Assembly (NCBI GenBank): GCA_035762085.1
Contig: DASTPT010000072.1
Coordinates: 1 to 64,000 of the forward strand
Direction: 5' to 3'
DNA from: HRBIN12 sp035762085
GTDB lineage: Bacteria > Actinomycetota > UBA4738 > HRBIN12
Length of the DNA stretch: 64,000 nt
Position numbers and translations under genes: made by a program. Shown in pieces: positions 24,768 to 33,287 of the stretch (its first letter is position 1; the number at the start of each line of letters is the position of its first letter). The notes under the pieces were generated by a model. That model ran no database searches. It saw nothing but the letters and a program-made list of their open reading frames with translations, and had not been told where the DNA came from.

Positions 24768-25717
24768 GCGACCGACTGCCGCAGGAAGCCGTGGAGGTCC
24801 TCGAACGCGCCGACTTCTGCTACGTCGCCGCGGCGACGCGGCGCGGGCCCCACGTGACGCCGATGGTGTTCGCGCACGCCGAAGGCCGCATCTGGGTCAC
24901 GACCTCCCGCGGCTCGGCGAAGGCGCGGGCGTGGCGGGTCGACCCAGCCGTGGCCGGGATGGTGCGGACCGCCCATGCCGCCGTGACCTTCGCCGGCTCC
25001 GTGCGGACGTACGACCTGTTCGAGGTCGGGTCGTGGGTCCGAGGGGTGGTCGACGCGCCGGCACTCGCGAGCGCCTCCACGCGGTTCACACGGAAGAACG
25101 CCCGATTCTTCGCCGGCTACGCGGTCGACGCCCGGCACGTCCCGCTCTCGTGGACGCCGCCCGGGCGCGTGTTCGCGGCGATCGACGTCGAGCGCGCGGC
25201 GGTCGTCGGACCCGGCGGCGTGGTCGAGACGATCGGCGCGTGGCCCCGCCGGCTCCCGTCGATCGAGCGGTTCCGGGCGGCGCCGGCCGGCCCGAGCCCG
25301 CTGGCCGGTCTGCCGGACGACGTGCACTCGCCCGTCGGGGAGCGCGGCGAGGGGGCGCTCGCGCTCGAGGGCGCGCACGGGCTCTCCGTCCTGCCCGTCG
25401 CGTGGACGGTGCAGCGCGCCGGCCTCTACACGGCGCTGCCGCCGATGGCGCTCGAGCTTGCCGGCCTCGACGGTCCGCGGGCCGGGGCGGCGCTCGCGAT
25501 CGACCGATCCTCGTGGTGGCGTGCCCGTGACATGACCGGGGCGATGGTCCGGGGCGACGCCGAGGTCGCCGTGCCCGAGGCGCTGACCTCGGGCGCCGCT
25601 TCGGCGGCCCGGATCGCGCGCGCCGCCGGGGCCGCCGAGGGCGAGGCGATCGTGCGCCTGCGTGCCGAGGAGCTGGTCTGGTGGCGCGGCTGGACCAGCG
25701 GGACGGTCGTCGCGTGA
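24764..25717 (+). CDS. pyridoxamine 5'-phosphate oxidase-like (PPOX) flavin-fold protein
   Basis: The 317-residue protein has an N-terminal split-barrel segment FCYVAAATRRGPHVTPMVFA, as in FMN- or F420-binding PPOX proteins. A second region (about 190-317) repeats a similar pattern, suggesting a tandem barrel. The substrate is unknown. It is translationally coupled on both sides, to CPBP (GTGA overlap) and to the SRPBCC gene (GTGA overlap). Confidence 0.78.
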   Translation: MSDRLPQEAVEVLERADFCYVAAATRRGPHVTPMVFAHAEGRIWVTTSRGSAKARAWRVDPAVAGMVRTAHAAVTFAGSVRTYDLFEVGSWVRGVVDAPALASASTRFTRKNARFFAGYAVDARHVPLSWTPPGRVFAAIDVERAAVVGPGGVVETIGAWPRRLPSIERFRAAPAGPSPLAGLPDDVHSPVGERGEGALALEGAHGLSVLPVAWTVQRAGLYTALPPMALELAGLDGPRAGAALAIDRSSWWRARDMTGAMVRGDAEVAVPEALTSGAASAARIARAAGAAEGEAIVRLRAEELVWWRGWTSGTVVA

Positions 25718-26163
25718 GCGTCGTCGAGGTCCTCGTCGAGGTCGAGGCGCCGCCCGAGCGCGTGTGGGAGGTGGTCTCGGACCCCCGCAAGCTGTCGCAC
25801 TGGGACCGTCACGTCGAGTCGGTCGAGGGGGTTCCGGCGGGTGGGCTCGCGGAGGGGGTCCGGTACACGACCGTGATGCGGTTCATGGCGGTCCGGGGGC
25901 ACGTGGCCGCGGAGGTCCTCGAGTTCGACCCGCCGCATCGTGCGGTGATCATGCTGACCGGGCTGATCGACGCGATCGTCACGACGACCGTCGAGCCGCT
26001 CCCGGGCGACCGCAGCCTGCTGAAGCACGTCGTCGACTACCACTTCCGCGGGGGGTTCATCGGCGACTTCGCGGCGCGCAGCCTGCAGCTGCTCGGCGGT
26101 GCGCAGCTCGCGCTGCGGCACGGCACGCACGCACAGAAGCGCGAGATCGAGCGGCGGTCCTAG
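25714..26163 (+). CDS. SRPBCC (START-like) protein
   Basis: The 149-residue protein begins SVVEVLVEVEAPPERVWEVVSDP, the standard SRPBCC opening, and has a C-terminal helix after GGFIGDFAARSLQLL. The ligand is unknown. GTG 25714 overlaps the preceding TGA; an upstream ATG at 25681 would lie deep inside the previous gene and is rejected. Its stop forms a shared CTAG with the convergent LapA gene. Confidence 0.85.
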   Translation: MSVVEVLVEVEAPPERVWEVVSDPRKLSHWDRHVESVEGVPAGGLAEGVRYTTVMRFMAVRGHVAAEVLEFDPPHRAVIMLTGLIDAIVTTTVEPLPGDRSLLKHVVDYHFRGGFIGDFAARSLQLLGGAQLALRHGTHAQKREIERRS

Positions 26164-26468
26164 CCCTCCATCCCGCGGCGCATCGCCCGACGCTCGGCGC
26201 GCTTCGGTCGCCCGACGGCCCAGCCGACGACGAACCCCAGCACGGCGGCGATCAGGATCACGACGACGACGCGGACCTGCGCGTCGAAGAACAGGAAGTC
26301 CACGTCGACCTTGTCCGAGTTCTGGATCGCGAAGATCGCGAGCAGGACCAGGCCGATCCCGCCCAGGATCCAACGGATCCCGATCCCGCCGCGTGGCACC
26401 GATTGCGGTTCGATCGGCTCCCGGCCCTCGTCGTCCCTGCCCGGGTCGAAGTCCTCGTGGCGTCGCAT
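26160..26468 (-). CDS. LapA/DUF1049-domain membrane protein
   Basis: The 102-residue protein has an acidic N-terminus, two hydrophobic helices (about 32-47 and 66-85) flanking FAIQNSDKVDVDFLFFDAQV, and a basic tail. The AIQN ... V-x-V-x-F-L-F block between two helices is the LapA (DUF1049) pattern, associated with envelope assembly. The ATG at 26468 follows GGGGAGG. Confidence 0.85.
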   Translation of the reverse strand: MRRHEDFDPGRDDEGREPIEPQSVPRGGIGIRWILGGIGLVLLAIFAIQNSDKVDVDFLFFDAQVRVVVVILIAAVLGFVVGWAVGRPKRAERRAMRRGMEG

Positions 26469-26526
26469 CGCGCCTCCCCTAAGCGTCCCGCCCATCGTGC
26501 CACACCGGTGGGACCTGTACCTCGCG

Positions 26527-26532
26527 TAGAGT
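26527..26532 (+). promoter_or_regulatory. -10 box for the PAP2 gene
   Basis: TAGAGT eight bases before the GTG at 26541. Confidence 0.4.
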
Positions 26533-26540
26533 GGGCGGCC

Positions 26541-27128
26541 GTGGACGTGCGCAGGGTCTCGAGGGTCGTCGGGCTCGTCGGGGCCGCGCTCGCCGTCGGC
26601 GTGGCGGTCACGGGCGGCCGGGCGCGCCGGACGGACGAGCGCGCGTTCTTCGCGCTGAACCGCCTCGCGGACGAGCGCGTCGACGGCGTCGCCTCGGCGA
26701 TCACGGAGTTCGGCTCGATCTGGGCCTCGGTCGGCGCCGCGGCCGTGCTGGCGGCGAGGGGGCATCGGCGGGCGGCGGCCCGCGGCCTGACGGCCGCGGG
26801 CCTCACCTGGCTCGCCGGGCAGGCGCTGAAGCGGCTGTTCGAGCGCCAGCGGCCGTACGAGGCCGAGGCCGAGGGCACGCGCCTGCTGATCGGCCCGCCG
26901 AAGGCCTCGTCGTGGCCGAGCAGTCACCCGGCCGTCCTGCTGTCGTTCGTGGAGGTCGCCGGGCGCGAGGCGGGGCTGAGGCGCTCGGTCCGCGCCGCGC
27001 TCGCGGGGCTCGCCGGCGCCGTCGGGGTCTCCCGCGTCGTGGTCGGCGTCCACTACCCAGGCGACGTGGCCGGCGGCCTGCTCCTCGGGCGGGCGGTCGC
27101 CGAGGGCGTCGCCGGGAACGGCCGGTAG
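26541..27128 (+). CDS. PAP2-family membrane phosphatase
   Basis: The 195-residue protein has the three phosphatidic acid phosphatase motifs: KRLFERQRP, SSHP, and SRVVVGVHYPGD with the catalytic histidine. Several hydrophobic helices surround them. It probably removes phosphate from lipid pyrophosphates or phosphatidate (for example undecaprenyl pyrophosphate). An in-frame GTG at 26547 is an alternative start. Its TAG stop doubles as the first three bases of the lgt -10 box. Confidence 0.88.
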   Translation: MDVRRVSRVVGLVGAALAVGVAVTGGRARRTDERAFFALNRLADERVDGVASAITEFGSIWASVGAAAVLAARGHRRAAARGLTAAGLTWLAGQALKRLFERQRPYEAEAEGTRLLIGPPKASSWPSSHPAVLLSFVEVAGREAGLRRSVRAALAGLAGAVGVSRVVVGVHYPGDVAGGLLLGRAVAEGVAGNGR

Positions 27129-27131
27129 ACT
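27126..27131 (+). promoter_or_regulatory. -10 box for lgt, overlapping the PAP2 stop
   Basis: TAGACT seven bases before the lgt GTG at 27139; its first three bases are the PAP2 stop codon. Confidence 0.5.
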
Positions 27132-27138
27132 CGCGCCC

Positions 27139-28062
27139 GTGCTGCTCGCGACGATCGGCTGGCCGGTCCTGGACCGGATCCACCTGTTCGGCGACTTCGC
27201 GGTGTCGCCCCACGGGATCGGGATCGCGATCGGGGTCCTCTTCGGCGCGTGGATCTGGAGCGTCGAGGGGCCCAAGCGCGGCGTCACCGTCGACCACATC
27301 AACACGATGCTGTTCTGGGTGCTGGTCGGCGCCATCGTCGGCGCGCGCCTATTCTGGGTGATCGGGCACTGGTCGGAGCTGGACGAGCCGCTCGACGCGC
27401 TGCGCGTATGGGAGGGGGGGCTGACGCTCCTCGGCGGCATCGCCGGCGCGGTGCTCGTGAACATCCCGAACATCCGCCGCTACGGCTACTCGTTCTTCCA
27501 GGTGCTGGATGGCGCCATGATGGGCCTGGCCTTCGGCATCGCCTTCGGTCGGATCGGCGACCTCATCATCGGCGACCACCTCGGCAAGCCGACCAGCTGG
27601 CTCCTCGCATGGCAGTACGACGGCGGCACGCCCGCGGGGTTCAGCTGCGTGGCCGACGCGTGCCGGACCACCCTGCAGGGCGGGAAGGAGCTCCTGCTCA
27701 CGACCACCGGGTCGACGCTCTACGGGAGCGGGGGCGAGGTGCTCGGCACCGGCACGGGGGTGCATCAGACGGCGCTGTACGACATGGCCTTCGCCACGCT
27801 GCTGTTCCTGTTCCTGTACGGGATGTCGCGCGTGCCACGGCGGCTGGGCGTCCTGACCCTGACGTTCGGCGCCTGGTACGGCGCGACCCGGGTGATCGAG
27901 GACTTCCTGCGCGTCGACAAGCGGATCTTCGGGCTCACGGGGAGCCAGTGGACCGGGCTCACGGTCTCGCTCCTCAGCCTGACGGTCCTCGCGGTCTGGG
28001 CGCTCCGAGCGCGCTCGGGCCCGCGCGAGCCCGAGACCGTGGAGGCCGACGCCTCTCCCTAG
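27139..28062 (+). CDS. lgt: prolipoprotein diacylglyceryl transferase
   Basis: The 307-residue membrane enzyme attaches diacylglycerol from phosphatidylglycerol to the lipobox cysteine of prolipoproteins. GGLTLLGGIAGA, the signature GRIGDLIIGDHLGKPTSW with the essential arginine, and HQTALYD are present in order among about seven helices. The length is typical. It shares CTAG stops with the convergent Mrp gene. Confidence 0.93.
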   Translation: MLLATIGWPVLDRIHLFGDFAVSPHGIGIAIGVLFGAWIWSVEGPKRGVTVDHINTMLFWVLVGAIVGARLFWVIGHWSELDEPLDALRVWEGGLTLLGGIAGAVLVNIPNIRRYGYSFFQVLDGAMMGLAFGIAFGRIGDLIIGDHLGKPTSWLLAWQYDGGTPAGFSCVADACRTTLQGGKELLLTTTGSTLYGSGGEVLGTGTGVHQTALYDMAFATLLFLFLYGMSRVPRRLGVLTLTFGAWYGATRVIEDFLRVDKRIFGLTGSQWTGLTVSLLSLTVLAVWALRARSGPREPETVEADASP

Positions 28063-29201
28063 TGCGCGTGCCCGTGTCCCGCGGGCGCCCCCGGACCGGC
28101 GAGCAGCGTCAGCGGCTTGCCCACCTTGCTCCGAACGGCCTGCGCCAGGCCGCGGGCGGCCTCGCGGAAGGCCGCCCCGGCCGGGGAGTCGGGGTCCGAG
28201 GCAACGATCGGCGTGCCGGTGTCGCCGCCCTCGCGCAGCGCGACCATCAGGGGGATCTCGGCCATCAGCGGCACGCCGAGCGTGCGGGCCGCCTCCGCGC
28301 CCCCGCCCTCCCCGAAGATCCGCGTGGCCTCGCCGCAGTGCGGGCAGAGGAAGCTCGACATGTTCTCGATCACGCCGACCGGACGCAGGTTCGTGCGCTC
28401 GGCCATCTTGCCGGCGCGCTCGGCGACGCGGCGGGCGGCCTCCTGGGGGGTCGTCACGACCAGCATCGAGGCGCCGGGTAGGAACGAGGCCAGGCTGATC
28501 GACACGTCGCCGGTCCCCGGCGGCAGGTCCACGAGCAGGAAGTCCAGGTCGCCCCAGTAGACGTCGCCGAGGAACTGCTCGATCGCCTTGTGCAGCATGG
28601 GTCCTCGCCAGATGACCGGCGTCTCCTCCGGTACGAAGAAGCCCATCGAGATCACCTTCACCCCGTGCGACTCGAGCGGCAGGATCATGTCGTTGAACCC
28701 GACCGGCCGTCCCGAGACGCCGAGCATCCGCGGGATCGAGAAGCCCCACACGTCCGCGTCCAGGACGCCGACGCGGTGCCCCTCGGCCGCGAGTGCGACC
28801 GCCAGGTTCACGGTCACGCTCGACTTGCCGACGCCGCCCTTGCCCGAGGCGATCGCGATCACGCTGGTCGTGCCATCCGTGAAGAACGTCCGCTGCTGCG
28901 CCTGCGCCGCCGCCGCGCCGGGCCCACGGAGCCTGGCGACGAGCGCCGCGCGCTGCTGCTCGCTCATCGGCGTCATCCGGACGTCGACCTGGCTGACGCC
29001 GAGCGGCGCGAGCGCCGCCTTCACGTCGCCGGTGATGCGGTCCTGCAGGGGACAGCCCGCGATCGTGAGCAGGACGTGGACGCGGACGAGGTCGCCGTCC
29101 ACCTCCACACCCTCGAGCATGTCGAGGTCCTCGATCGGCTTGCCGATCTCGGGGTCGAGGACGTTGCGCAGCGCTTGTCGGACCTGCTCCTCGGTCACCA
29201 C
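28059..29201 (-). CDS. Mrp/NBP35-type iron-sulfur cluster carrier ATPase
   Basis: The 380-residue protein has an N-terminal MIP18/DUF59 domain (about 1-90, with VLLTIAGCPLQDRI) and a P-loop domain with the deviant Walker A GKGGVGKSS. The paired cysteines of CPHC near residue 285 bridge two subunits around an Fe-S cluster. It delivers clusters to apo-proteins. GTG 29201 follows GAAGGAG; a second GTG is adjacent. A His-rich tail (GHGHAH) is present. It diverges from a SufR-like regulator, which suggests Fe-S-responsive control. Confidence 0.93.
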   Translation of the reverse strand: MVTEEQVRQALRNVLDPEIGKPIEDLDMLEGVEVDGDLVRVHVLLTIAGCPLQDRITGDVKAALAPLGVSQVDVRMTPMSEQQRAALVARLRGPGAAAAQAQQRTFFTDGTTSVIAIASGKGGVGKSSVTVNLAVALAAEGHRVGVLDADVWGFSIPRMLGVSGRPVGFNDMILPLESHGVKVISMGFFVPEETPVIWRGPMLHKAIEQFLGDVYWGDLDFLLVDLPPGTGDVSISLASFLPGASMLVVTTPQEAARRVAERAGKMAERTNLRPVGVIENMSSFLCPHCGEATRIFGEGGGAEAARTLGVPLMAEIPLMVALREGGDTGTPIVASDPDSPAGAAFREAARGLAQAVRSKVGKPLTLLAGPGAPAGHGHAH

Positions 29202-29289
29202 CAGGCGTGCTCCTTCTGGATATGCAAGATTAGGACCGTGCGAACCGTGGTCTTCCATCCCATGGTACGGCCGGGCCGCGAGACCGTCG
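29202..29289. promoter_or_regulatory. divergent control region between the Mrp and SufR-like genes
   Basis: The 88-base gap contains an AT-rich island at about 29217-29236 (GGATATGCAAGATTAGGA), unusual in this G+C-rich DNA. It lies just upstream of the Mrp ribosome site and is a likely promoter and a candidate operator for the regulator. No clear inverted repeat is visible, so the operator is only a suggestion. Confidence 0.35.
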
Positions 29290-30024
29290 ATGCCCCGGCG
29301 TGAGCCGACGCCGCTCGAGGTGCACAAGGCCCTCGCGGACGACACGCGGTTCCGGCTGTATCGGTACCTCCGGCTCTCGGGCCGGCCGGTGTCGGTACGA
29401 GAGCTGTCGGCTCGGCTATCGCTGCACCCGAACACGCTGCGTCCCCACCTGCGCCGGCTCGAGGAGGTCGGCCTGGTCGAGAGCGAGATCCGCAAGGGCG
29501 CGACCGTCGGCCGTCCCCAGACCCTCTACACCGTCGCGGTCCGCGAGGAGCCCGAGATGGGCGACTACCGCCTGCTCGCCGGGATCCTGGCGGGCCTGCT
29601 GACCGGTCAGCGCTCGCGCGACCGAGCGCAGGAGCTCGCGCGGGAGTGGGGGGAGTACCTGGTCGTCCAGGGCGGGCCGAAGCCCGGCACGCGGCTGCCC
29701 GCCCGTCGGAACCTCGCGATCCTCCAGGATGCGATGGCCCGCGCGGGGTTCGACCCGCGGTTCCGTCGGCTGACGCCGACCACGGTCGAGGTGTCCCTCC
29801 GCGCCTGTCCCTTCCGGGACCTCGTCGACGACCACCGCGACCTGGTGTGTGCGATCCACCGAGGCCTGCTCGAGGGGATGCTCCGGGGCCTGAAGCCGCC
29901 GCTCGCGCTCGCCGAGTTCGCGCCGCTCGCCGAGCGGGGGGTGTGCCGGCTGGTCGCCCGCGGCCGGAACTCCTCCCCGGGCGCTCAGGAGCGGGCCGGC
30001 GGCCGCCGATACAAGCGGGAGTAG
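29290..30024 (+). CDS. ArsR/SufR-like winged-helix regulator with a cysteine cluster
   Basis: The 244-residue protein has an N-terminal winged helix (about 8-85, with ELSARLSLHPNTLRPHLRRL) and a C-terminal domain with three spaced cysteines: C in CPFRDLVDDH, C after 13 residues in VCAIHRG, and C after 31 more in GVCRLV. That spacing resembles SufR, which binds a [4Fe-4S] cluster and represses Fe-S assembly genes. It is divergent from the Mrp Fe-S carrier, 88 bases apart. A redox or Fe-S-sensing role is inferred. Confidence 0.85.
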   Translation: MPRREPTPLEVHKALADDTRFRLYRYLRLSGRPVSVRELSARLSLHPNTLRPHLRRLEEVGLVESEIRKGATVGRPQTLYTVAVREEPEMGDYRLLAGILAGLLTGQRSRDRAQELAREWGEYLVVQGGPKPGTRLPARRNLAILQDAMARAGFDPRFRRLTPTTVEVSLRACPFRDLVDDHRDLVCAIHRGLLEGMLRGLKPPLALAEFAPLAERGVCRLVARGRNSSPGAQERAGGRRYKRE

Positions 30025-30045
30025 GGACCGCCCGAACAGCGGTCC
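30025..30045 (+). terminator. short hairpin after the SufR-like gene
   Basis: GGACCGC and GCGGTCC form a perfect seven-base stem with a seven-base loop, immediately after the stop at 30024 and before the pilT ribosome site. It could be a weak terminator or an mRNA structure. No T-run follows. Confidence 0.35.
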
Positions 30046-30077
30046 GGCACCCGTCCGCGCTCGAGGAGGCCCAACGC

Positions 30078-31220
30078 GTGTTGACCGCACGGGAGTTCGA
30101 AGACACGTCCGCGCACGCAGCCGCCGTGGCGGACCTGATGACGCAGTTCAACGGATGGCTCCGACTGGTCGTCGAGCGCGACGCCTCGGACCTGCATCTG
30201 AAGGTAGGCGTCCCACCGAAGATCCGCGACACGGGCGTGCTGTCACCGATCGACGGATACCCACGCCTCGAGCACGCCGAGACCGAGCGGATCGCGGGCG
30301 CCATCGTCCCGGATGACCGCCGCGAGCGGCTCCGCGAGGTCGGGGAGGTCGACTTCGCGTACTCGGTACCCGGGGTCGGACGGTTCCGCGCCAATGTGTT
30401 CCGGCAGCGGGGCTCGCTCAGCATGGTGTTCCGCAAGCTCCGGTTCGGCGGTCCGACCTTCGCCCAGATGCGCCTGCCGGACACGATCCGCGTGCTCTCC
30501 GAGGAGCCCCGCGGCCTGGTCCTCGTCACCGGGCCGACGGGTTCGGGCAAGACGACCACGCTGGCCGCGATGATCGAGCACCTGAACCACACGCGTCCCT
30601 GCCACGTCGTGACGATCGAGGATCCGATCGAGGTGCTGTTCGAGGACGACACGGCCTCGATCAACCAGCGCGAGGTCGGCAACGACACCGAGAGCTTCCT
30701 GTCGGCGCTGCGGGCCGCGCTCCGTCAGGACCCCGACGTGATCCTGATCGGCGAGATGCGCGACACCGAGACGGTCCGCGCCGCCCTGCAGGCCGCCGAG
30801 ACCGGCCATCTGGTGCTCTCGACGCTGCACACGGTGGACACGACCGAGACCGTGAACCGCGTGATCGACTTCTTCCCGCCCTACCAGCAGAGCCAGATCC
30901 GCCTGACGCTCGCGGGGGCCCTCCGCGGCATCGTCTGCCAGCGTCTGGTCCCGGACACGGCCGGCGGCCTGGTCCCCAGCCACGAGATCCTCGTGAACAC
31001 CGGGCGCGTGGCCGAGCGGATCGCCGACGAGGAGAAGACCGCCGAGATCCACGACGTGATCGCCGAGGGCAGCTACTACGGCATGACGACGTTCGACCAG
31101 TCCCTGCTCTCGCTCGTGCAGGCCGGCACGGTCACCGTCGAGCACGCGCTCACCGCCTCGTCGAACCCGCACGACCTCCAGCTGCAGCTCCAGCAGGCGG
31201 GCGTCGCGCTCCCGCTCTAG
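30078..31220 (+). CDS. pilT: PilT-type secretion/retraction ATPase
   Basis: The 380-residue hexameric ATPase normally drives type IV pilus retraction. It has an N-terminal PAS-like domain ending ASDLHLKVG, Walker A GPTGSGKTTT, the Asp box VTIEDPIE, Walker B VILIGEMRD and the His box AAETGHLVLSTLHT. The GTG at 30078 follows GAGGAGG. No pilin, PilB or PilC gene is in the window, so it is an orphan here. Its stop overlaps the cupredoxin stop (CTAG). Confidence 0.93.
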   Translation: MLTAREFEDTSAHAAAVADLMTQFNGWLRLVVERDASDLHLKVGVPPKIRDTGVLSPIDGYPRLEHAETERIAGAIVPDDRRERLREVGEVDFAYSVPGVGRFRANVFRQRGSLSMVFRKLRFGGPTFAQMRLPDTIRVLSEEPRGLVLVTGPTGSGKTTTLAAMIEHLNHTRPCHVVTIEDPIEVLFEDDTASINQREVGNDTESFLSALRAALRQDPDVILIGEMRDTETVRAALQAAETGHLVLSTLHTVDTTETVNRVIDFFPPYQQSQIRLTLAGALRGIVCQRLVPDTAGGLVPSHEILVNTGRVAERIADEEKTAEIHDVIAEGSYYGMTTFDQSLLSLVQAGTVTVEHALTASSNPHDLQLQLQQAGVALPL

Positions 31221-31816
31221 ATCTCGCTGCGAAGGCGGCCCGGCCCGCTCCGTCGGCGTGCCGTGAGTCCGATACCCACGCCGGCCGCCAGGCCGAGCGC
31301 TCCACCGCCCAGCCAGCCGACCGCCTGGCTCGAGGATGCGGGGGTCGTCGCGGCGACGACCTCGGTCGGGGGGTCCGCGGGATCGAACTCGCTCGCCGCG
31401 TCGGGGACCGCGATCGGCTCGACGGTCACGGCCTCGCCGCTGCCCGCGCCCCTGCCGTCGCCGACCACGATCGCGCCGGACATCCCCGGGTGGATCGAGC
31501 AGGCGAACGGGTAGACGCCCGGCTCGGCGAACGACGCCCGGAACGCATCCCCGCCGAGGATGTCCTCGAAATGGCCCCACTGGTTCGCGGTGACGTTGTG
31601 CGCCATGTCGCTGCGGTTCACGAACGTGATGGACTCCGCCGTGTGGTCGACGTACAGGACCGTCGGCGTGAAGCAGGCCTCGACCATCTCGACCGTGGTG
31701 CCCGACCCCTGGGTGACCCCGAGGTGACAGCCGCCGCCCGCGGCCGCCGGGACCGCGGGTAGGACGAGCCAGACCAGGATCGAGACCGCTGATGCGTAGG
31801 CTGCTCGGCGCGCCAT
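31217..31816 (-). CDS. membrane-anchored cupredoxin (plastocyanin-like)
   Basis: The 199-residue protein has a signal peptide (1-26), a blue-copper domain (about 30-118) and a C-terminal membrane helix (about 165-188) after a Ser/Thr/Pro linker. Type 1 copper ligands are complete: His73 in MAHNV, and Cys106, His109 and Met112 in CSIHPGM. Cys30 and Cys48 may form a disulfide. It should transfer electrons at the outer membrane face. GGAGGGAG precedes the ATG. It lies downstream of the anti-sigma and ECF sigma genes on the same strand. Confidence 0.9.
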   Translation of the reverse strand: MARRAAYASAVSILVWLVLPAVPAAAGGGCHLGVTQGSGTTVEMVEACFTPTVLYVDHTAESITFVNRSDMAHNVTANQWGHFEDILGGDAFRASFAEPGVYPFACSIHPGMSGAIVVGDGRGAGSGEAVTVEPIAVPDAASEFDPADPPTEVVAATTPASSSQAVGWLGGGALGLAAGVGIGLTARRRSGPGRLRSEI

Positions 31817-31887
31817 GTCGCTCCCTCCGATCGGGTCGATGCCTGCTCTACACCGCGCGGAGGCGATGGGTTCCCCGACCTCCCGCG

Positions 31888-32643
31888 TCACCGCACGGTC
31901 TCGGCCAGGGCGATCGCCTCCCGCAGCGGCAGCGCGGTCTCCATCCGCAGCACGAGCCGGTCGCCGGCGGCCCAGACCAGCACGTTCCCGGTAACGGAGA
32001 AGGTCTGGACCTCGGTCGCTGTCTCGAGCACGAGCTGGTGCGGCTCGCCGAGCCAGTACCCCCGGCGCCCGGCCACCTCGACGTCGCGAACGGCGCCCTG
32101 CCCGGCCACGAGCTTGAAGGCGTATTCCTGGTCCCCGGGGAGCTCGAGGAGGACGAGCGTCCACGGGACCCCATCGATCGGAGGCAGCGATGGATCGGTC
32201 CACGCGAGGAGGACCGATCGGTCCCCGAACGGGGTGGGGAGGGTCCGGACCGTGTCGGGTTCGGCGGAACCGGCCGGCAACAGGATCCGGAACCCGACGT
32301 CCGCCTGCGCCTCCTCGAGCGTCACCGAGTCCCCCACCGCCTCGGGGAGGGGGGTCACCGTGGGGTTCGGGGGCAGCATCCGGACCGTGCGGATCTCGAG
32401 CGCGCCGATCACGACGCGGGTCGCGGCGGCGATCCCCAGGATGGCGAGCACGCCGATCGCAACCGCGACGAGGAGCCTTCGACGCGGCCACAGCGCGAGG
32501 CCCGGCAGGGGCGGCCGGACGCCGCTCTGCCGGGCGGCCGACAGCCGTGAGACCACCGCCGGGGCGATCGCCGGCGTTGGCGGGTACGCCAACCGAGGCG
32601 TCAGCCCGGCGAGCGCCCGCTCGAGGTCCGCGGGCTCACGCAT
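31888..32643 (-). CDS. membrane anti-sigma factor-like protein
   Basis: The 251-residue protein has an N-terminal cytoplasmic segment (1-55), one hydrophobic helix (about 56-77) and an extracytoplasmic domain. No zinc-binding HxxxCxxC motif is visible. The role is inferred from position: its ATG overlaps the end of the ECF sigma gene by eight bases (ATGCGTGA), the usual sigma/anti-sigma layout. I do not recognise the outer domain. Confidence 0.7.
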   Translation of the reverse strand: MREPADLERALAGLTPRLAYPPTPAIAPAVVSRLSAARQSGVRPPLPGLALWPRRRLLVAVAIGVLAILGIAAATRVVIGALEIRTVRMLPPNPTVTPLPEAVGDSVTLEEAQADVGFRILLPAGSAEPDTVRTLPTPFGDRSVLLAWTDPSLPPIDGVPWTLVLLELPGDQEYAFKLVAGQGAVRDVEVAGRRGYWLGEPHQLVLETATEVQTFSVTGNVLVWAAGDRLVLRMETALPLREAIALAETVR

Positions 32644-33223
32644 CGGCGGCCTCCCTCCGGTTCGTGGCCAGCGTCGAGGGCAGGCGCTCGCGCAACCGGC
32701 CGAGGGCGCGGGACAGGCGCGACTTCACGGTTCCGGGACGCACGCCGAGGATCTGGGCCGTCTCGGCCTCCGAGAGCTCCAACAGGTAGCGGTACGCGAT
32801 CACGAGCCTGTCCTCCTCCCGCAGCGCGCCGAGCGCCGCGAGCAGCGCCTCCTGCGTCTCGCGCAGGGCGACGGCGGCCTCGGGGGACGGGCCGGCGTCC
32901 CCCGGCGGACCGCCCTCGGCCAGGCGGAGGGCCAGGCCCTCGCGCCGCCTGGCCGACCGAGCCCGGTTCCTCGCCTCGTTCGAGACGATCCGCAGGAGCC
33001 ACGGCCGGAACGGCTCGCCCCGGCGGAACCGGTGCAGCGCGTAATACGCCTTCACGAACGCGTCCTGCGCGGCGTCCTCGGCGTCGGCGGCGTTGCGCGT
33101 GATCAGGTACGCGGTCCGGAAGGCGATCTGCCGGTACCGCTCGACCAGCTCCCCGTACGCCTGGACGTCGCCATCCTTCGCGAGCTCGATCAGCTCGGGA
33201 TCCTGCAGTGGCCGGCCCTCCAC
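32636..33223 (-). CDS. ECF sigma factor (sigma-70 family)
   Basis: The 195-residue protein has region 2 (about 15-85, with DAEDAAQDAFVKAYYALHRF) and region 4 (about 125-180, with ETAQILGVRPGTVKSRLSRAL), joined by a linker. It directs RNA polymerase to a stress or envelope regulon. GTG 33223 follows GAGGTGGAG-type purines. Its partner is probably the overlapping downstream membrane protein. GGAACC at 33263-33268 upstream resembles an ECF -35 and suggests autoregulation. Confidence 0.92.
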   Translation of the reverse strand: MEGRPLQDPELIELAKDGDVQAYGELVERYRQIAFRTAYLITRNAADAEDAAQDAFVKAYYALHRFRRGEPFRPWLLRIVSNEARNRARSARRREGLALRLAEGGPPGDAGPSPEAAVALRETQEALLAALGALREEDRLVIAYRYLLELSEAETAQILGVRPGTVKSRLSRALGRLRERLPSTLATNRREAADA

Positions 33224-33240
33224 CTCGGGTGCCCGACCGT

Positions 33241-33268
33241 TCTACACCGCCGGGGACCGCCGGGTTCC
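33241..33268 (-). promoter_or_regulatory. candidate autoregulated ECF promoter
   Basis: On the minus strand GGAACC (33268-33263) is followed after 16 bases by TGTAGA (33246-33241), about 18 bases before the sigma GTG. GGAAC is the usual ECF -35 core. The -10 is not diagnostic. Confidence 0.35.
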
Positions 33269-33287
33269 GCGGTCGAGGCTTGGGGGG

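Noticed and set aside
25681..25713. ATG 25681 as the start of the second SRPBCC gene.
   Set aside because: It would overlap the PPOX gene by 37 bases and adds an unmatched leader; GTG 25714 overlaps the stop in the usual GTGA form.
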